Shown piece by piece: positions 1 through 7,268 of a stretch of DNA of 64,000 bases. The notes beneath the pieces are model-generated. The model worked only from the letters and a program-made list of their open reading frames with translations, searched no databases and was not told where the DNA came from. Each line of letters starts with the position of its first letter. Position 1 is the stretch's first letter. The position numbers and the translations under genes are program-made. The stretch is from assembly GCA_021736645.1 (NCBI GenBank), contig JAIPFM010000126.1, positions 1 through 64,000 of the forward strand. The letters run 5' to 3'. The stretch comes from Phycisphaerae bacterium. GTDB lineage: Bacteria; Planctomycetota; Phycisphaerae; Sedimentisphaerales; Anaerobacaceae.

Positions 1-313
1 CACCCCCCACCCAGGTATGCTCCTTCACGTTGACATTGAGCAACGGCGGGTCCTTTTCGGTGATCAGACGCGCATCCCAAACGTCATTTTTTGCCAGGTG
101 CATGACGAGCTCATCGTTTTTGGAATAGATGAGGGCATTGATGTCCCCGTTGCCAATGACCATGGCTTCGGTGTCCAAATTGTCAATTGAAGATTGGACA
201 ATTGATGCGGTATTCAAGGCATCAGGGTAGGGAATGAACTGAGCCATTAAAGGGACTGGCAGCATGACAAATATCATAACGCTCAATGGTGCCTTCACTT
301 TTGGCCGGGGCAT
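1..313 (-). CDS. Secreted glycoside-hydrolase-like protein, N-terminal part only (gene runs off the left edge)
   Basis: Reading leftward from the ATG at 313 gives an open frame of 104 codons with no stop before the window edge. It starts MPRPKVKAPLSVMIF and has a hydrophobic signal segment ending near MAQ, so the product is probably exported. The following GNGDINALIYSKNDEL and HLAKNDVWD resemble the 'gives a good, dedicated number: GNGDIGA...W / GKxDxW' start of large planctomycete and Verrucomicrobia hydrolases of the GH95 or related (alpha/alpha)6-barrel type. That resemblance is a recollection of a motif; no catalytic residues are in view. The gene is divergent from the large gene at 840, with about 520 bp of non-coding DNA between them. 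Being a gene is fairly safe, the family is tentative. Confidence 0.6.
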   Translation of the reverse strand, partial: MPRPKVKAPLSVMIFVMLPVPLMAQFIPYPDALNTASIVQSSIDNLDTEAMVIGNGDINALIYSKNDELVMHLAKNDVWDARLITEKDPPLLNVNVKEHTWVGG

Positions 314-632
314 TGTATGGTTTCTCCATGAATTCAGGTTTATCTATACTCTGGTCTGCAGTGTAGTGTACCTGATACTGACTCATCAATCAAAATCGAT
401 ATACATATCATCAAACGGCTAAGGGCTTGACACCCAACAGGTAAAACCCGGTGGCACACCACACCGTTTCGAATCACGGCCACTTCAACCAATTTCATTA
501 TACCATGGACTGCCACGGTGATGCGACTCGAACGTGGTTGGATCTCCATTGCATTTGAGGGCTTCACATGCTTATACTATGATAAATGGATGATTTCGGT
601 CAAGACAGGAATTGATTCATGCACGAACGTCT
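314..632. other. Intergenic, no gene seen
   Basis: This is the left part of the divergent intergenic region between the secreted hydrolase fragment and the large haem/FGE-like gene. A 75-codon minus-strand frame at 340-567 has no family resemblance and no convincing ribosome binding site, so it is not called. No RNA gene or strong promoter stood out. Confidence 0.5.
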
Positions 633-791
633 TAGTGCTTTGTCAACACTAAGAGGGTATTGCGCAGTACCCAATAGACAGATGCAAGGAAGACAACGAA
701 GCCCTACTGAAGTAGGGCGAGGCTTTCTGACGCCGCAGATGTTCGTTGGCTACAAGCAAGAACCCAAGTCTTTAGTGTTGACACAACACTA
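633..791. repeat. REPIN-like element: two palindromes in inverted orientation around an inner hairpin
   Basis: The right end (773-791) is a near-perfect palindrome, TAGTGTTG-aca-CAACACTA. The left end (633-651) is a diverged inverted copy, so TTAGTGTTGACA occurs facing outward at both ends. Between them lies a 7-bp stem with a 4-nt loop (GCCCTAC 701-707 / GTAGGGC 712-718). Two REP-like palindromes in inverted orientation around a short spacer is the architecture of REPINs, non-autonomous elements mobilised by RAYT transposases. A RAYT remnant lies 4.4 kb away. The right end contains an outward TTGACA (778-783) followed after 17 nt by TAAGTC, so it might supply a weak promoter for the gene at 840. 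Family assignment is inferred. Confidence 0.5.
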
Positions 792-839
792 GTGTCTGGG
801 TAAGTCAACCATTGAAATGAGAAAGATGTCGAGGCTGTG

Positions 840-3800
840 ATGCAATCTGCTGGTTCATTATTTCGTGGGAGTTGGCTGATGCCTGTCCTCCAAACGCATT
901 ATGACAGACAACAATGGATTCGAATTGTCACCGTACTCTGCTTGGTGCTTCTGAATACGAGAGTGCTGAATGCCAGACCGCCGAAGATCGGATTTCTGGC
1001 TGCAGAATCTTCGTTCCAAGACATGGGGCCGCACAATCAAGGCGCCTGGAAGACTGCCGCAACGCAGGGTCAGGCGACACTTCTCTTGCGACAGAGGAAC
1101 GGTTCTTTCAGCGAGTCATCGGGCCGCGCTCGGAAGTTGGGCGACTTCGACGTGGTGTGGTATCACCAGGGTGACGCCATTGAACGCAGCCTGATGTATG
1201 AAGGGCGCAGCCTGGCAGAGATTCGACAGTTTGCGGAGAGCGGTGGCGGTGTATTGCTTTCAGGGGGTGCGCTGGCCATGGTCGCACAGTTTGGCCTCGA
1301 AACGCAGATACGTCCCCAGCGTCATGAACTGGGCCAGTGGCGTGATCTGGCCGGTATGATACCTGTCGAAAAAACACATCCTGCCTTCACCGGCCTGCAG
1401 GATGATGCGGGCATCTTTTGGCTCAGCCGAGGAGGCTGTCGTACGGTGGCCGATTTCTATTGGGGAGGCCCTGGGGAAGGCATGATTCTGGCCAAGACAC
1501 CCTCTGGTCCGGAAAATCCTCTGGTCGAATACGTCTTAGGAAAAGGACGTGTGATCGTCCTGGGCTGGCGTTGGCCCGATTACGCTGACTTCGAGAATCC
1601 ACATCGCAGCAACCTGACCCGGTTGACCACCAATCTGCTGGACTATCTGGCCGAAAGACAGGCGTGGATTCCCTTTACGCTTCGCTCAGAGTATCCGCCC
1701 GCGGCCTCGCCGGACGAACCGGGCGTCTCTGCGCAGCAGTGGCGTGCACTACGAATGGCCATCGACAACCTGTGCGCGGACTTCCCGGATCGTTATCGAG
1801 ATGGTGACGTCTACCGAGGGCGTTTACAAACACTTCGTGCCGAACACGATCGTCTTTCCCGAACTTCGGACTCCACCGCGCGTGTGGCCATCGAAACCCG
1901 GTTCGAGGCATTGAAGCATGAAGCCCTGCTGGCCAACCCCTTGTTGAACTTCGACCGATTGTTGATGATCCGGCGTCGAGCCGATCACTTGGGATTGCCT
2001 CTCAACTTCAACGGCAATCCTGATATCGAACCGACCGGTTATGACAACACGCTCGTGACATTGTCGCCTGTTCGACCGGATGGAAAACTGGAAACACTCT
2101 ACAAACCCCAGGATGATCGGTTCATCGGCGACATCGATCTGCACTATGATGCAGATCGATTGTTGTTGTCCACGCCAGACGCCAGCGGCCGATGGGGTAT
2201 TGCCGAACTGGACTTGGGCAGCGGGCTTTTGACCCCGTTTCCCCTGATCAACGAGCCGGACGTACATAACTACGATGCCTGTTATCTGCCCAACGGGGGC
2301 ATTATCTTCACGTCAACGGCTCCGTTCATCGGCGTACCTTGTGTGGGTGGGCGTTCAAAGGTGGCCAACCTTTACCTGCAAACACCCGACGGCAGCATTC
2401 GTCGTCTGACGAACGATCAAGACCATAACTGGTGTCCTGCGGTCCTCAACAATGGCCGGATTCTGTACCAGCGTTGGGAGTACACGGACATCGCTCATGC
2501 GTTTATGCGTCTGCTGTTTCATGCCAATCCGGACGGCACCAATCAGACGGAGTACTACGGCAGTAATTCATTCTGGCCGACCGCCATGTTTTTTGCCCGA
2601 CCGATCCCAAATCATCCAACCAAGGTGGTGACCGTCGTGGGCGGCCATCATGATGCACCGCGTCAAGGCGAGCTTATCATCTTTGATCCGGCGAAAGGCC
2701 GCCACGAGGCAGACGGTGCCGTACAGAGAATACCGGGCTTCGGGAAAACAATCGAACCGGTGGTCCTGGACGGACTGATCGGGTGCAGTTGGCCCCGGTT
2801 CCTGCATCCCTATGCGCTCAGCGAGAAGTACTTTCTCGTGTCCTGCAAACCCACGAAGACCTCGTTGTGGGGCGTGTATCTGGTGGATGTGTTCGATAAC
2901 TTCGTGTTGCTGTATGAGGCGACGGGCCGGGCCATGCTTGAACCCATCCCTTTGCGAAAAACTCTACGACAACCGGTGATCCCAGAGGTCGTGGAGCCGA
3001 ATCAGGAGGACGCCACGGTGTTGCTGATGGACGTCTATCAAGGTCCGGGACTACGAGGTGTGCCGCGCGGGACCGTCAAGTCACTCCGGTTGATCAGTTA
3101 TGAGTTCACCTTTCATGATTTTGGCGGCGAACCGGACCGCGTCGGGTTCGACGGCCCATGGGATGTAAAACGAATCCTCGGGACGGTCCCTGTCGAGAAA
3201 GACGGATCCGCTCATTTTCATGTGCCCGCCAATACGCCCGTGGCGGTCCAACCGCTGGACGCCCAGGGCAAAGCGTTGGCTCTGATGCGCAGCTGGTTTA
3301 CGGCCATGCCCGGTGAAGTTGTCTCGTGTATCGGTTGTCACGAACCGCAGAATTGTGCACCGCCGGTTCAGTCGAGAAGAATGGCCCTGTGGCGCGCGCC
3401 CTCGAAAATCAAACCGTGGTACGGTCCAATGCGAGGGTTCTCATTCGCGCGTGAAGTCCAGCCCGTATTGGACGCGTATTGTATCCAGTGCCATCACGGT
3501 AAACCCTTGGACACCGGACAAACTGCGTTCGATCTGACAGCCCGGCCTGCCGAGACCGTGCCGTCGTCTTTCCAGATGCACTTTACCCCGTCGTATGTGG
3601 CGTTGCATCGATTCGTGCACACATCCACGCTGGAAAGCGACGCCCACTTGCTGCCGCCTCGGGATTTCCACGCTGACACAAGCAAACTCATACAGATACT
3701 GCGTGATGACCATTACGGCGTACGTCTGGATGCTGAGGCGTGGGATCGACTCATCACCTGGATCGATCTAAACGCTCCAGCCCACGGCACATGGCAAGAA

Positions 3801-4904
3801 GTCGTGGGTCACATCCCCGCGAAAGCCAAGCTGATCGCTCCGGGAGTGGCCCGTCGCCGTGAATTGAATCACCGCTATGCTGGACTTAATGAAGATCCAG
3901 AAGCCGTTTACCCTGCGGTAGTCCTTCCGGCGGCTGTGCCCTCCGAACCTGCCCCATCGCCTATTCGAAAGGTGTCTCATATCAAGCCACAAGGTATGAG
4001 TCACAAAGCCCCAGTCATTCGCCCGCAAGGGCCAAAAGTCTTGCCGGCGGCACGTCTCAGTCCAAGGCTCTCATCAGCGCCCCAATCCACGAGCATTGTG
4101 TTTGACGACGGCACGACACTAGAACTGGTCCGCATTCCGTCCGGCCAATTCATGATGGGGAGCGAACAGGGCTACGCCAACGAGCGTCCCGCTTATCCGG
4201 TGGTCATTGACAGCGCCTTTTGGATAGGCCGATTCGAGATCACCAATCAACAATACGCTTGTTTCGATCCCGAGCACGATAGCGGTCTGGAAACAGGCGA
4301 AGTGTACCAGTTCGGCGACTATGAACGGGGCCACACTTTGCGCCGCCCCGAACAACCCGTGGTGCGCGTCTCTTGGCATCAGGCCATGGCATTTTGTGAT
4401 TGGCTATCGAACAAGACTGGCAAGCAGTTCACCTTGCCTACCGAAGCCCAGTGGGAATACGCATGCCGAAGCGGCAGGTCGAGCCCACTTTGGTACGGCA
4501 CGCTGGACCACGACTTCAGCGATTCGGCCAACCTGTCAGACGCCACCCATCACACGGTCGATTATCCGCACGTCCCGGCAGCCGTTCCGCCATGGCGTCC
4601 GGCGGATATACGCTTCAATGACGGTTGGAGAGTCTCGGCCCCTGTGGGGACATTTCAGCCAAATCCGTGGGGCCTGTTTGACATGCATGGCAACGTCGCT
4701 GAGTGGACGCGTTCGACGTATGGCCCGTATCCACTGAGTGCCGGCAACGATCCATATAACGAATCAGGCAGAAAAACAGTGCGAGGCGGCTCCTGGCTGG
4801 ACCGCCCCCAGCGCGCCCGGTCAGCGTTTCGAATGCACTACGAGCCCTCGCAAGCGGTCCACGATGTCGGGTTCCGTGTGATGTATGAAGATGCACCGCG
4901 GTAG
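840..4904 (+). CDS. Secreted multidomain protein: hydrazine-synthase-alpha-like domain with two CxxCH motifs, C-terminal FGE-like domain
   Basis: The product has 1354 residues. The ATG at 840 is preceded by GAGG (831-834); a GTG one codon earlier is the alternative. A hydrophobic stretch near residues 30-48 (IVTVLCLVLL) reads as a signal peptide. Residues of about 50-290 look like a ThuA/amidotransferase-like fold. About 370-1000 resembles the alpha subunit of hydrazine synthase: TolB-like beta-propeller repeats, then a c-type cytochrome part with CIGCH (830-834) and CIQCH (881-885). From about 1087 to the end is a formylglycine-generating-enzyme/sulfatase-modifying fold (GQFMMGS, LPTEAQWEYACR, GNVAEW, VRGGSW, GFRV). 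The FGE catalytic cysteine region reads RARSAFR with no Cys, so oxidase activity is unlikely. No other hydrazine synthase subunit is nearby, so this is probably a periplasmic haem protein of unknown substrate. Domain calls are from motif reading. Confidence 0.8.
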   Translation: MQSAGSLFRGSWLMPVLQTHYDRQQWIRIVTVLCLVLLNTRVLNARPPKIGFLAAESSFQDMGPHNQGAWKTAATQGQATLLLRQRNGSFSESSGRARKLGDFDVVWYHQGDAIERSLMYEGRSLAEIRQFAESGGGVLLSGGALAMVAQFGLETQIRPQRHELGQWRDLAGMIPVEKTHPAFTGLQDDAGIFWLSRGGCRTVADFYWGGPGEGMILAKTPSGPENPLVEYVLGKGRVIVLGWRWPDYADFENPHRSNLTRLTTNLLDYLAERQAWIPFTLRSEYPPAASPDEPGVSAQQWRALRMAIDNLCADFPDRYRDGDVYRGRLQTLRAEHDRLSRTSDSTARVAIETRFEALKHEALLANPLLNFDRLLMIRRRADHLGLPLNFNGNPDIEPTGYDNTLVTLSPVRPDGKLETLYKPQDDRFIGDIDLHYDADRLLLSTPDASGRWGIAELDLGSGLLTPFPLINEPDVHNYDACYLPNGGIIFTSTAPFIGVPCVGGRSKVANLYLQTPDGSIRRLTNDQDHNWCPAVLNNGRILYQRWEYTDIAHAFMRLLFHANPDGTNQTEYYGSNSFWPTAMFFARPIPNHPTKVVTVVGGHHDAPRQGELIIFDPAKGRHEADGAVQRIPGFGKTIEPVVLDGLIGCSWPRFLHPYALSEKYFLVSCKPTKTSLWGVYLVDVFDNFVLLYEATGRAMLEPIPLRKTLRQPVIPEVVEPNQEDATVLLMDVYQGPGLRGVPRGTVKSLRLISYEFTFHDFGGEPDRVGFDGPWDVKRILGTVPVEKDGSAHFHVPANTPVAVQPLDAQGKALALMRSWFTAMPGEVVSCIGCHEPQNCAPPVQSRRMALWRAPSKIKPWYGPMRGFSFAREVQPVLDAYCIQCHHGKPLDTGQTAFDLTARPAETVPSSFQMHFTPSYVALHRFVHTSTLESDAHLLPPRDFHADTSKLIQILRDDHYGVRLDAEAWDRLITWIDLNAPAHGTWQEVVGHIPAKAKLIAPGVARRRELNHRYAGLNEDPEAVYPAVVLPAAVPSEPAPSPIRKVSHIKPQGMSHKAPVIRPQGPKVLPAARLSPRLSSAPQSTSIVFDDGTTLELVRIPSGQFMMGSEQGYANERPAYPVVIDSAFWIGRFEITNQQYACFDPEHDSGLETGEVYQFGDYERGHTLRRPEQPVVRVSWHQAMAFCDWLSNKTGKQFTLPTEAQWEYACRSGRSSPLWYGTLDHDFSDSANLSDATHHTVDYPHVPAAVPPWRPADIRFNDGWRVSAPVGTFQPNPWGLFDMHGNVAEWTRSTYGPYPLSAGNDPYNESGRKTVRGGSWLDRPQRARSAFRMHYEPSQAVHDVGFRVMYEDAPR

Positions 4905-5028
4905 TCATTCTCGCTGCAGCCTGTTTTTTGTTATGAGAAGGAGCCAAGCCTCGTAGCGGTCCCATCTGCCATTGAATACGTTGCAGAATGCCTCGCAAGT
5001 GTCACCACCTAAGCCACAAACCCCCGTA

Positions 5029-5275
5029 GAGGAGGTTAATAAGGGACACTGGCTAAGTCGAAGAAAGGGGCTGACAATATCAGTTAATCTGAGATGATAT
5101 GTTTCGTGGATCTCGCGAGGGCACCCTTGATTAACCATATCCAGTTCTTGAAGTACATGGTCTAGTTTGCGCTTTTAAGGAGATGGGCTTATGGCACGTA
5201 TGGCCAGGATCAAGGTGGATGGTGAGGCTGCGGTGTATCACGCAGAATTAGTGAGTGTCCCTTATTAGCCTCCTC
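5029..5275 (+). mobile_element. Internally deleted REP-associated transposase element with 22-bp inverted repeats
   Basis: GAGGAGGTTAATAAGGGACACT-type sequence at 5029-5050 recurs in inverted orientation at 5254-5275 with one mismatch in 22. The 247-bp element between them keeps a good ribosome binding site (AAGGAG at 5177-5182) and the first 17 codons of a Y1/RAYT-type transposase, then stops. It therefore looks like a miniature derivative that kept the transposase start and both ends but lost the body. The first hairpin repeat (5274-5387) abuts it directly. Confidence 0.6.
5191..5268 (+). pseudogene. 5' fragment of a REP-associated tyrosine (Y1) transposase
   Basis: The frame reads MARMARIKVDGEAAVYH and then diverges, ending at TAG 5266-5268 after 25 codons. 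RAYT/Y1 (IS200-like, Transposase_17) proteins typically open with MAR-x-x-RI-x-x-x-G-x-x-YH, followed by the HUH catalytic domain, which is absent here. Translation signals are intact (AAGGAG, 8 nt before the ATG). The break coincides with the right-hand inverted repeat, which suggests deletion during formation of a miniature element and not random decay. Confidence 0.6.
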
Positions 5276-5387
5276 GCACGCCAGCGCCCTTCGAAGGCAT
5301 TCCACCGAGGGGCACTTCATTAAGAGAGCCTCAAGCGAACGTGATGTGCCCCGGTTGACAGCGACGCGGCAGCAGCGCATGGATGGG
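5274..5387 (+). repeat. Hairpin repeat copy R1
   Basis: This 114-bp repeat is almost identical to 5546-5659 (three differences noticed). Its core at 5309-5352 folds as GGGGCAC-t-TCA / TGA-t-GTGCCCC around a conserved loop that begins TTAAGAGAGCCTC. It lies immediately after the transposase remnant. Copies at 5438-5536 and 6970-7067 share the loop but have a different, still fully paired, stem. Confidence 0.75.
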
Positions 5388-5437
5388 TAAGAGGGTTTGA
5401 CACAGGTGATCGTAGTCGCTCTCAATACCATTTAGCC

Positions 5438-5536
5438 CATGCGAAAGCTCCTAACCCAACGCTATTTAGCCGGGACAATCCACGTTCGCTGAGGCTCCCT
5501 TAATGGATCGTCCCATCCCGGCCTCTTCTTCGCATG
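5438..5536 (-). repeat. Hairpin repeat copy A1 (inverted relative to R1 and R2)
   Basis: The outer ends are CATGCGAA (5438-5445) and TTCGCATG (5529-5536), a perfect 8-bp inverted pair. Read on the minus strand, the core 5472-5514 is GGGACGATCCA, loop, TGGATTGTCCC: 11 pairs with one G-U. The loop matches that of R1/R2 (TTAAGGGAGCCTCA-GCGA), while the stem differs at both partners of several pairs. Confidence 0.75.
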
Positions 5537-5545
5537 GTTTGGGTG

Positions 5546-5659
5546 TCGCACGCCAGCGCCCTTCGAAGGTATTCCACCGAGGGGCACTTCATTAAGGGAG
5601 CCTCAAGCGACCGTGATGTGCCCCGGTTGACAGCGACGCGGCAGCAGCGCATGGATGGG
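5546..5659 (+). repeat. Hairpin repeat copy R2
   Basis: This is the second 114-bp copy of R1. The core at 5581-5624 has the GGGGCAC / GTGCCCC stem and the loop TTAAGGGAGCCTCAAGCG. R1, A1 and R2 alternate in orientation over 390 bp, which is unlike a CRISPR array or a simple tandem duplication. Confidence 0.75.
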
Positions 5660-6160
5660 CAGCGGCCATCGAACAACCATCGAGTCCATGCGAAGGCCCC
5701 TACGTGGTTAACACCAAGCCGTTCACAAAAGTGGGCGTAGGAAGGGCCTGCGACCGAGCTTGCCCCCTGGGGATCTTCGACTCGATGAGCCGGCCCTGAC
5801 AAAGCCCACGCAGGTCCCCCGTGGACCTGGAACGGCGAACCCACGACACCGGCGAAAGCCCTCCGTGTCTCCGTGCCTCCGTGTGATATAAACCCCATTC
5901 GAGCGCAGCGAGAACTATTCGTGGAGATTTGTGAGAATTCGTGGATAGACCACTTTTTCGATGTTCGTTTTTGGTGGTTCGCTCTGGGGTATTCGTTCTA
6001 AATCCGTGTCATCCGCGAAATCCGTGTCAGAAATAGCTTTCAGCTGTCAGCCATCGGCGGCGGGACAGCTTCGCGGGGTTACTCTTGCCGCCCCCTCGAT
6101 GCCTCCGTGTCACCCGTCACATTGCAGTGTGGTTGGCCTCGCATTCCAGGAAAGGGGCTG
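5660..6160. other. Non-coding mosaic of short recurring words
   Basis: No gene is supported. The stretch 5850-6110 is built from near-repeats of short words: ccgtgtctccgtgcctccg, then cgtggagatttgtgag and attcgtggatag, then aatccgtgtcatccgcg and aaatccgtgtcag, followed by tttcagctgtcagcc and a further cctccgtgtcacccg. Such degenerate phrases look like spreading intergenic repeats and not decayed protein genes. The spaced words have no fixed period, so it is not a microsatellite. Confidence 0.5.
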
Positions 6161-6490
6161 TCATCCTATGAGCTGCTCAAGCTGCACTTTCAGCCCTGGC
6201 AGGTTCTCTTTGCAGGTATCCCAAACAATCTTCTCATTGACTGCGAAATACTCATGAATCACAAAATTTCGCAACCCACGCATCTTGAACCAAGGAATCT
6301 TCGGATGTTTGTCCTTCATATCTTCAGAGACTTGATTAGCAGCTTCTCCTAAAATCTCCAATTCCCTGACCACGGCATCCACCATCATCTTGTTGCCAAC
6401 AAAGGCATCAAATGTACATCCAGCAATGTATGACTCAATCGTTTGAATCGCTTCAAGCATATGTTGGACATAGGTTCTGTCATTTCTCAT
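6161..6490 (-). CDS. HEPN-domain toxin (DUF86/HepT-like) of an MNT-HEPN module
   Basis: The product has 109 residues, a typical length for HEPN (DUF86) proteins, all alpha-helical by appearance. It carries the family signature R-x4-H-x-Y in LRNFVIHEYF near residue 80, the RNase active-site motif of the HepT family. Its ATG (6488-6490) overlaps the end of the upstream MNT gene by 11 bp, the usual antitoxin-then-toxin order. In studied pairs the HEPN protein is an RNase toxin, kept in check when the MNT protein adenylylates the tyrosine of this motif. The pair sits among mobile repeats, consistent with horizontal acquisition. Confidence 0.85.
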   Translation of the reverse strand: MRNDRTYVQHMLEAIQTIESYIAGCTFDAFVGNKMMVDAVVRELEILGEAANQVSEDMKDKHPKIPWFKMRGLRNFVIHEYFAVNEKIVWDTCKENLPGLKVQLEQLIG

Positions 6491-6785
6491 AGATGACCTC
6501 AGCCTGGCCCAGGACTTCTTCTCTGAAGTACTTGCTGATGGATGAAGGCGTCACCAAATCAATCTTCATGCCAACGGCCGTTTCAAAATGAGACTGGATA
6601 TCGAACAATTCAAAATAGCCAATGGTGGCAGAGGGCACAAAATCAATGAGAACATCCACATCACTCTGATCGTTCGGCAATCCATTGACATGAGACCCAA
6701 ATAAAGCGACCGATTTGATGGCATCGCTGTGCGGGACGTGCTGCAAGGCCTGGTGCAGTTTAGATTTCAATTCCATTTTTCCCAT
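6480..6785 (-). CDS. MNT nucleotidyltransferase antitoxin of an MNT-HEPN module
   Basis: Minimal nucleotidyltransferase of about 101 residues. The core motif ALFGSHVNG followed by SDVDVLIDF is the GS-x(n)-DxD metal and nucleotide site of the pol-beta/MNT superfamily. The start at 6785 (MGKMELKSKL) is preferred over an in-frame start at 6938, because MNT proteins begin just ahead of the helix before GS, and because a consensus promoter ends six bases before this ATG. The message would then be leaderless. An ATG three codons later (6776) is also possible. It is co-transcribed with the HEPN gene downstream. Confidence 0.85.
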   Translation of the reverse strand: MGKMELKSKLHQALQHVPHSDAIKSVALFGSHVNGLPNDQSDVDVLIDFVPSATIGYFELFDIQSHFETAVGMKIDLVTPSSISKYFREEVLGQAEVIYEK

Positions 6786-6791
6786 AATCGC

Positions 6792-6820
6792 AGTGTACGA
6801 CGAAAAATGCGGAATGTCAA
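6792..6820 (-). promoter_or_regulatory. Predicted promoter of the MNT-HEPN pair
   Basis: On the minus strand TTGACA (6815-6820), a 17-nt spacer and TACACT (6792-6797) precede the MNT ATG at 6785. The expected transcription start, about seven bases after the -10 box, falls on the A of the start codon. Confidence 0.6.
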
Positions 6821-6969
6821 TAATACCAAACGGGGCAATATAGTCGGACCGCGATAAGTTTTGTATTAGGAAAGTCTTAGGCCGTTTCAGGTTGCTCCAC
6901 AAAGCCTTAGCGGCATTTTTCGGAGCCGAAAAGCTCATTTAAGCCGGTGTTGGTTCTCTAAAGTTAGCC

Positions 6970-7067
6970 TATGCGAAGGATTCTAACCCAACGCTTTCAG
7001 CCGGGACAATCCACGCTCGCTGAGGCTCCCTTAATGGATCGTCCCATCCCGGCCTATGCTTCGAATG
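6970..7067 (-). repeat. Hairpin repeat copy A2
   Basis: This copy is closely related to A1. The core 7003-7045, read on the minus strand, is GGGACGATCCA, loop, TGGATTGTCCC with the conserved TTAAGGGAGCCTCA loop. It lies between the MNT-HEPN pair and the terminator of the ribosomal supercluster, so the four copies bracket the toxin-antitoxin pair. Confidence 0.75.
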
Positions 7068-7088
7068 GGTTTGCTTCAAAAAGCGCAT

Positions 7089-7122
7089 AAAAAAAGGACC
7101 GGCGAATTAACGCAAGTCCTTT
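7089..7122 (-). terminator. Intrinsic terminator of the ribosomal supercluster
   Basis: On the minus strand AAAGGAC (7116-7122) and GTCCTTT (7093-7099) pair, with an inner GCG/CGC extension, and are followed by a run of T (7089-7095). It lies 13 bp after tRNA-fMet and ends the unit containing rplQ, the HIT gene and the tRNA. Confidence 0.85.
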
Positions 7123-7134
7123 ATTTACAAGCAA

Positions 7135-7208
7135 TAGCGGGGACAGGATTCGAACCTGTGACCTCCGGGTTATGGGCCCGACGAGCTACCAGACTGCTCT
7201 ACCCCGCA
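7135..7208 (-). tRNA. tRNA-fMet (initiator, anticodon CAT)
   Basis: The cloverleaf is complete: acceptor pairs 2-71 to 7-66 (GCGGGG/CCCCGC), D arm GAGC/GCTC, T arm ACAGG-TTCGAAT-CCTGT, discriminator A73, no encoded CCA. Two initiator hallmarks are present: an unpaired first position (T1 opposite T72) and three consecutive G-C pairs closing the anticodon stem. The anticodon loop is CCCATAA, so position 33 is C where bacterial tRNAs almost always have U. It is the last member of the rplQ-HIT unit. Confidence 0.93.
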
Positions 7209-7268
7209 GTCATTAGTCACGAATATTAACACCATGGGTGCAATACCGCAAGATGTTTCTGTTTTTTA

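Noticed and set aside
340-567. 75-codon minus-strand frame upstream of the haem/FGE-like gene
   Set aside because: No ribosome binding site, no recognisable sequence features, and it lies in a region with non-coding character.
840-4904. Genuine anammox hydrazine synthase
   Set aside because: No beta or gamma subunit genes or anammox haem-protein cluster are present, and the protein is fused to an FGE-like domain; such domains occur in many non-anammox planctomycetes.
4087-4904. Active formylglycine-generating enzyme
   Set aside because: The conserved active-site cysteines are replaced (RARSAFR region) and no sulfatase gene is nearby.
4905-5138. 77-codon minus-strand frame next to the RAYT remnant
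   Set aside because: It crosses the inverted repeat, has no family resemblance and no good start signal.
5274-5659. Possible CRISPR array
   Set aside because: Copies are about 114 bp, alternate in orientation and have no uniform spacers; no cas genes are present.
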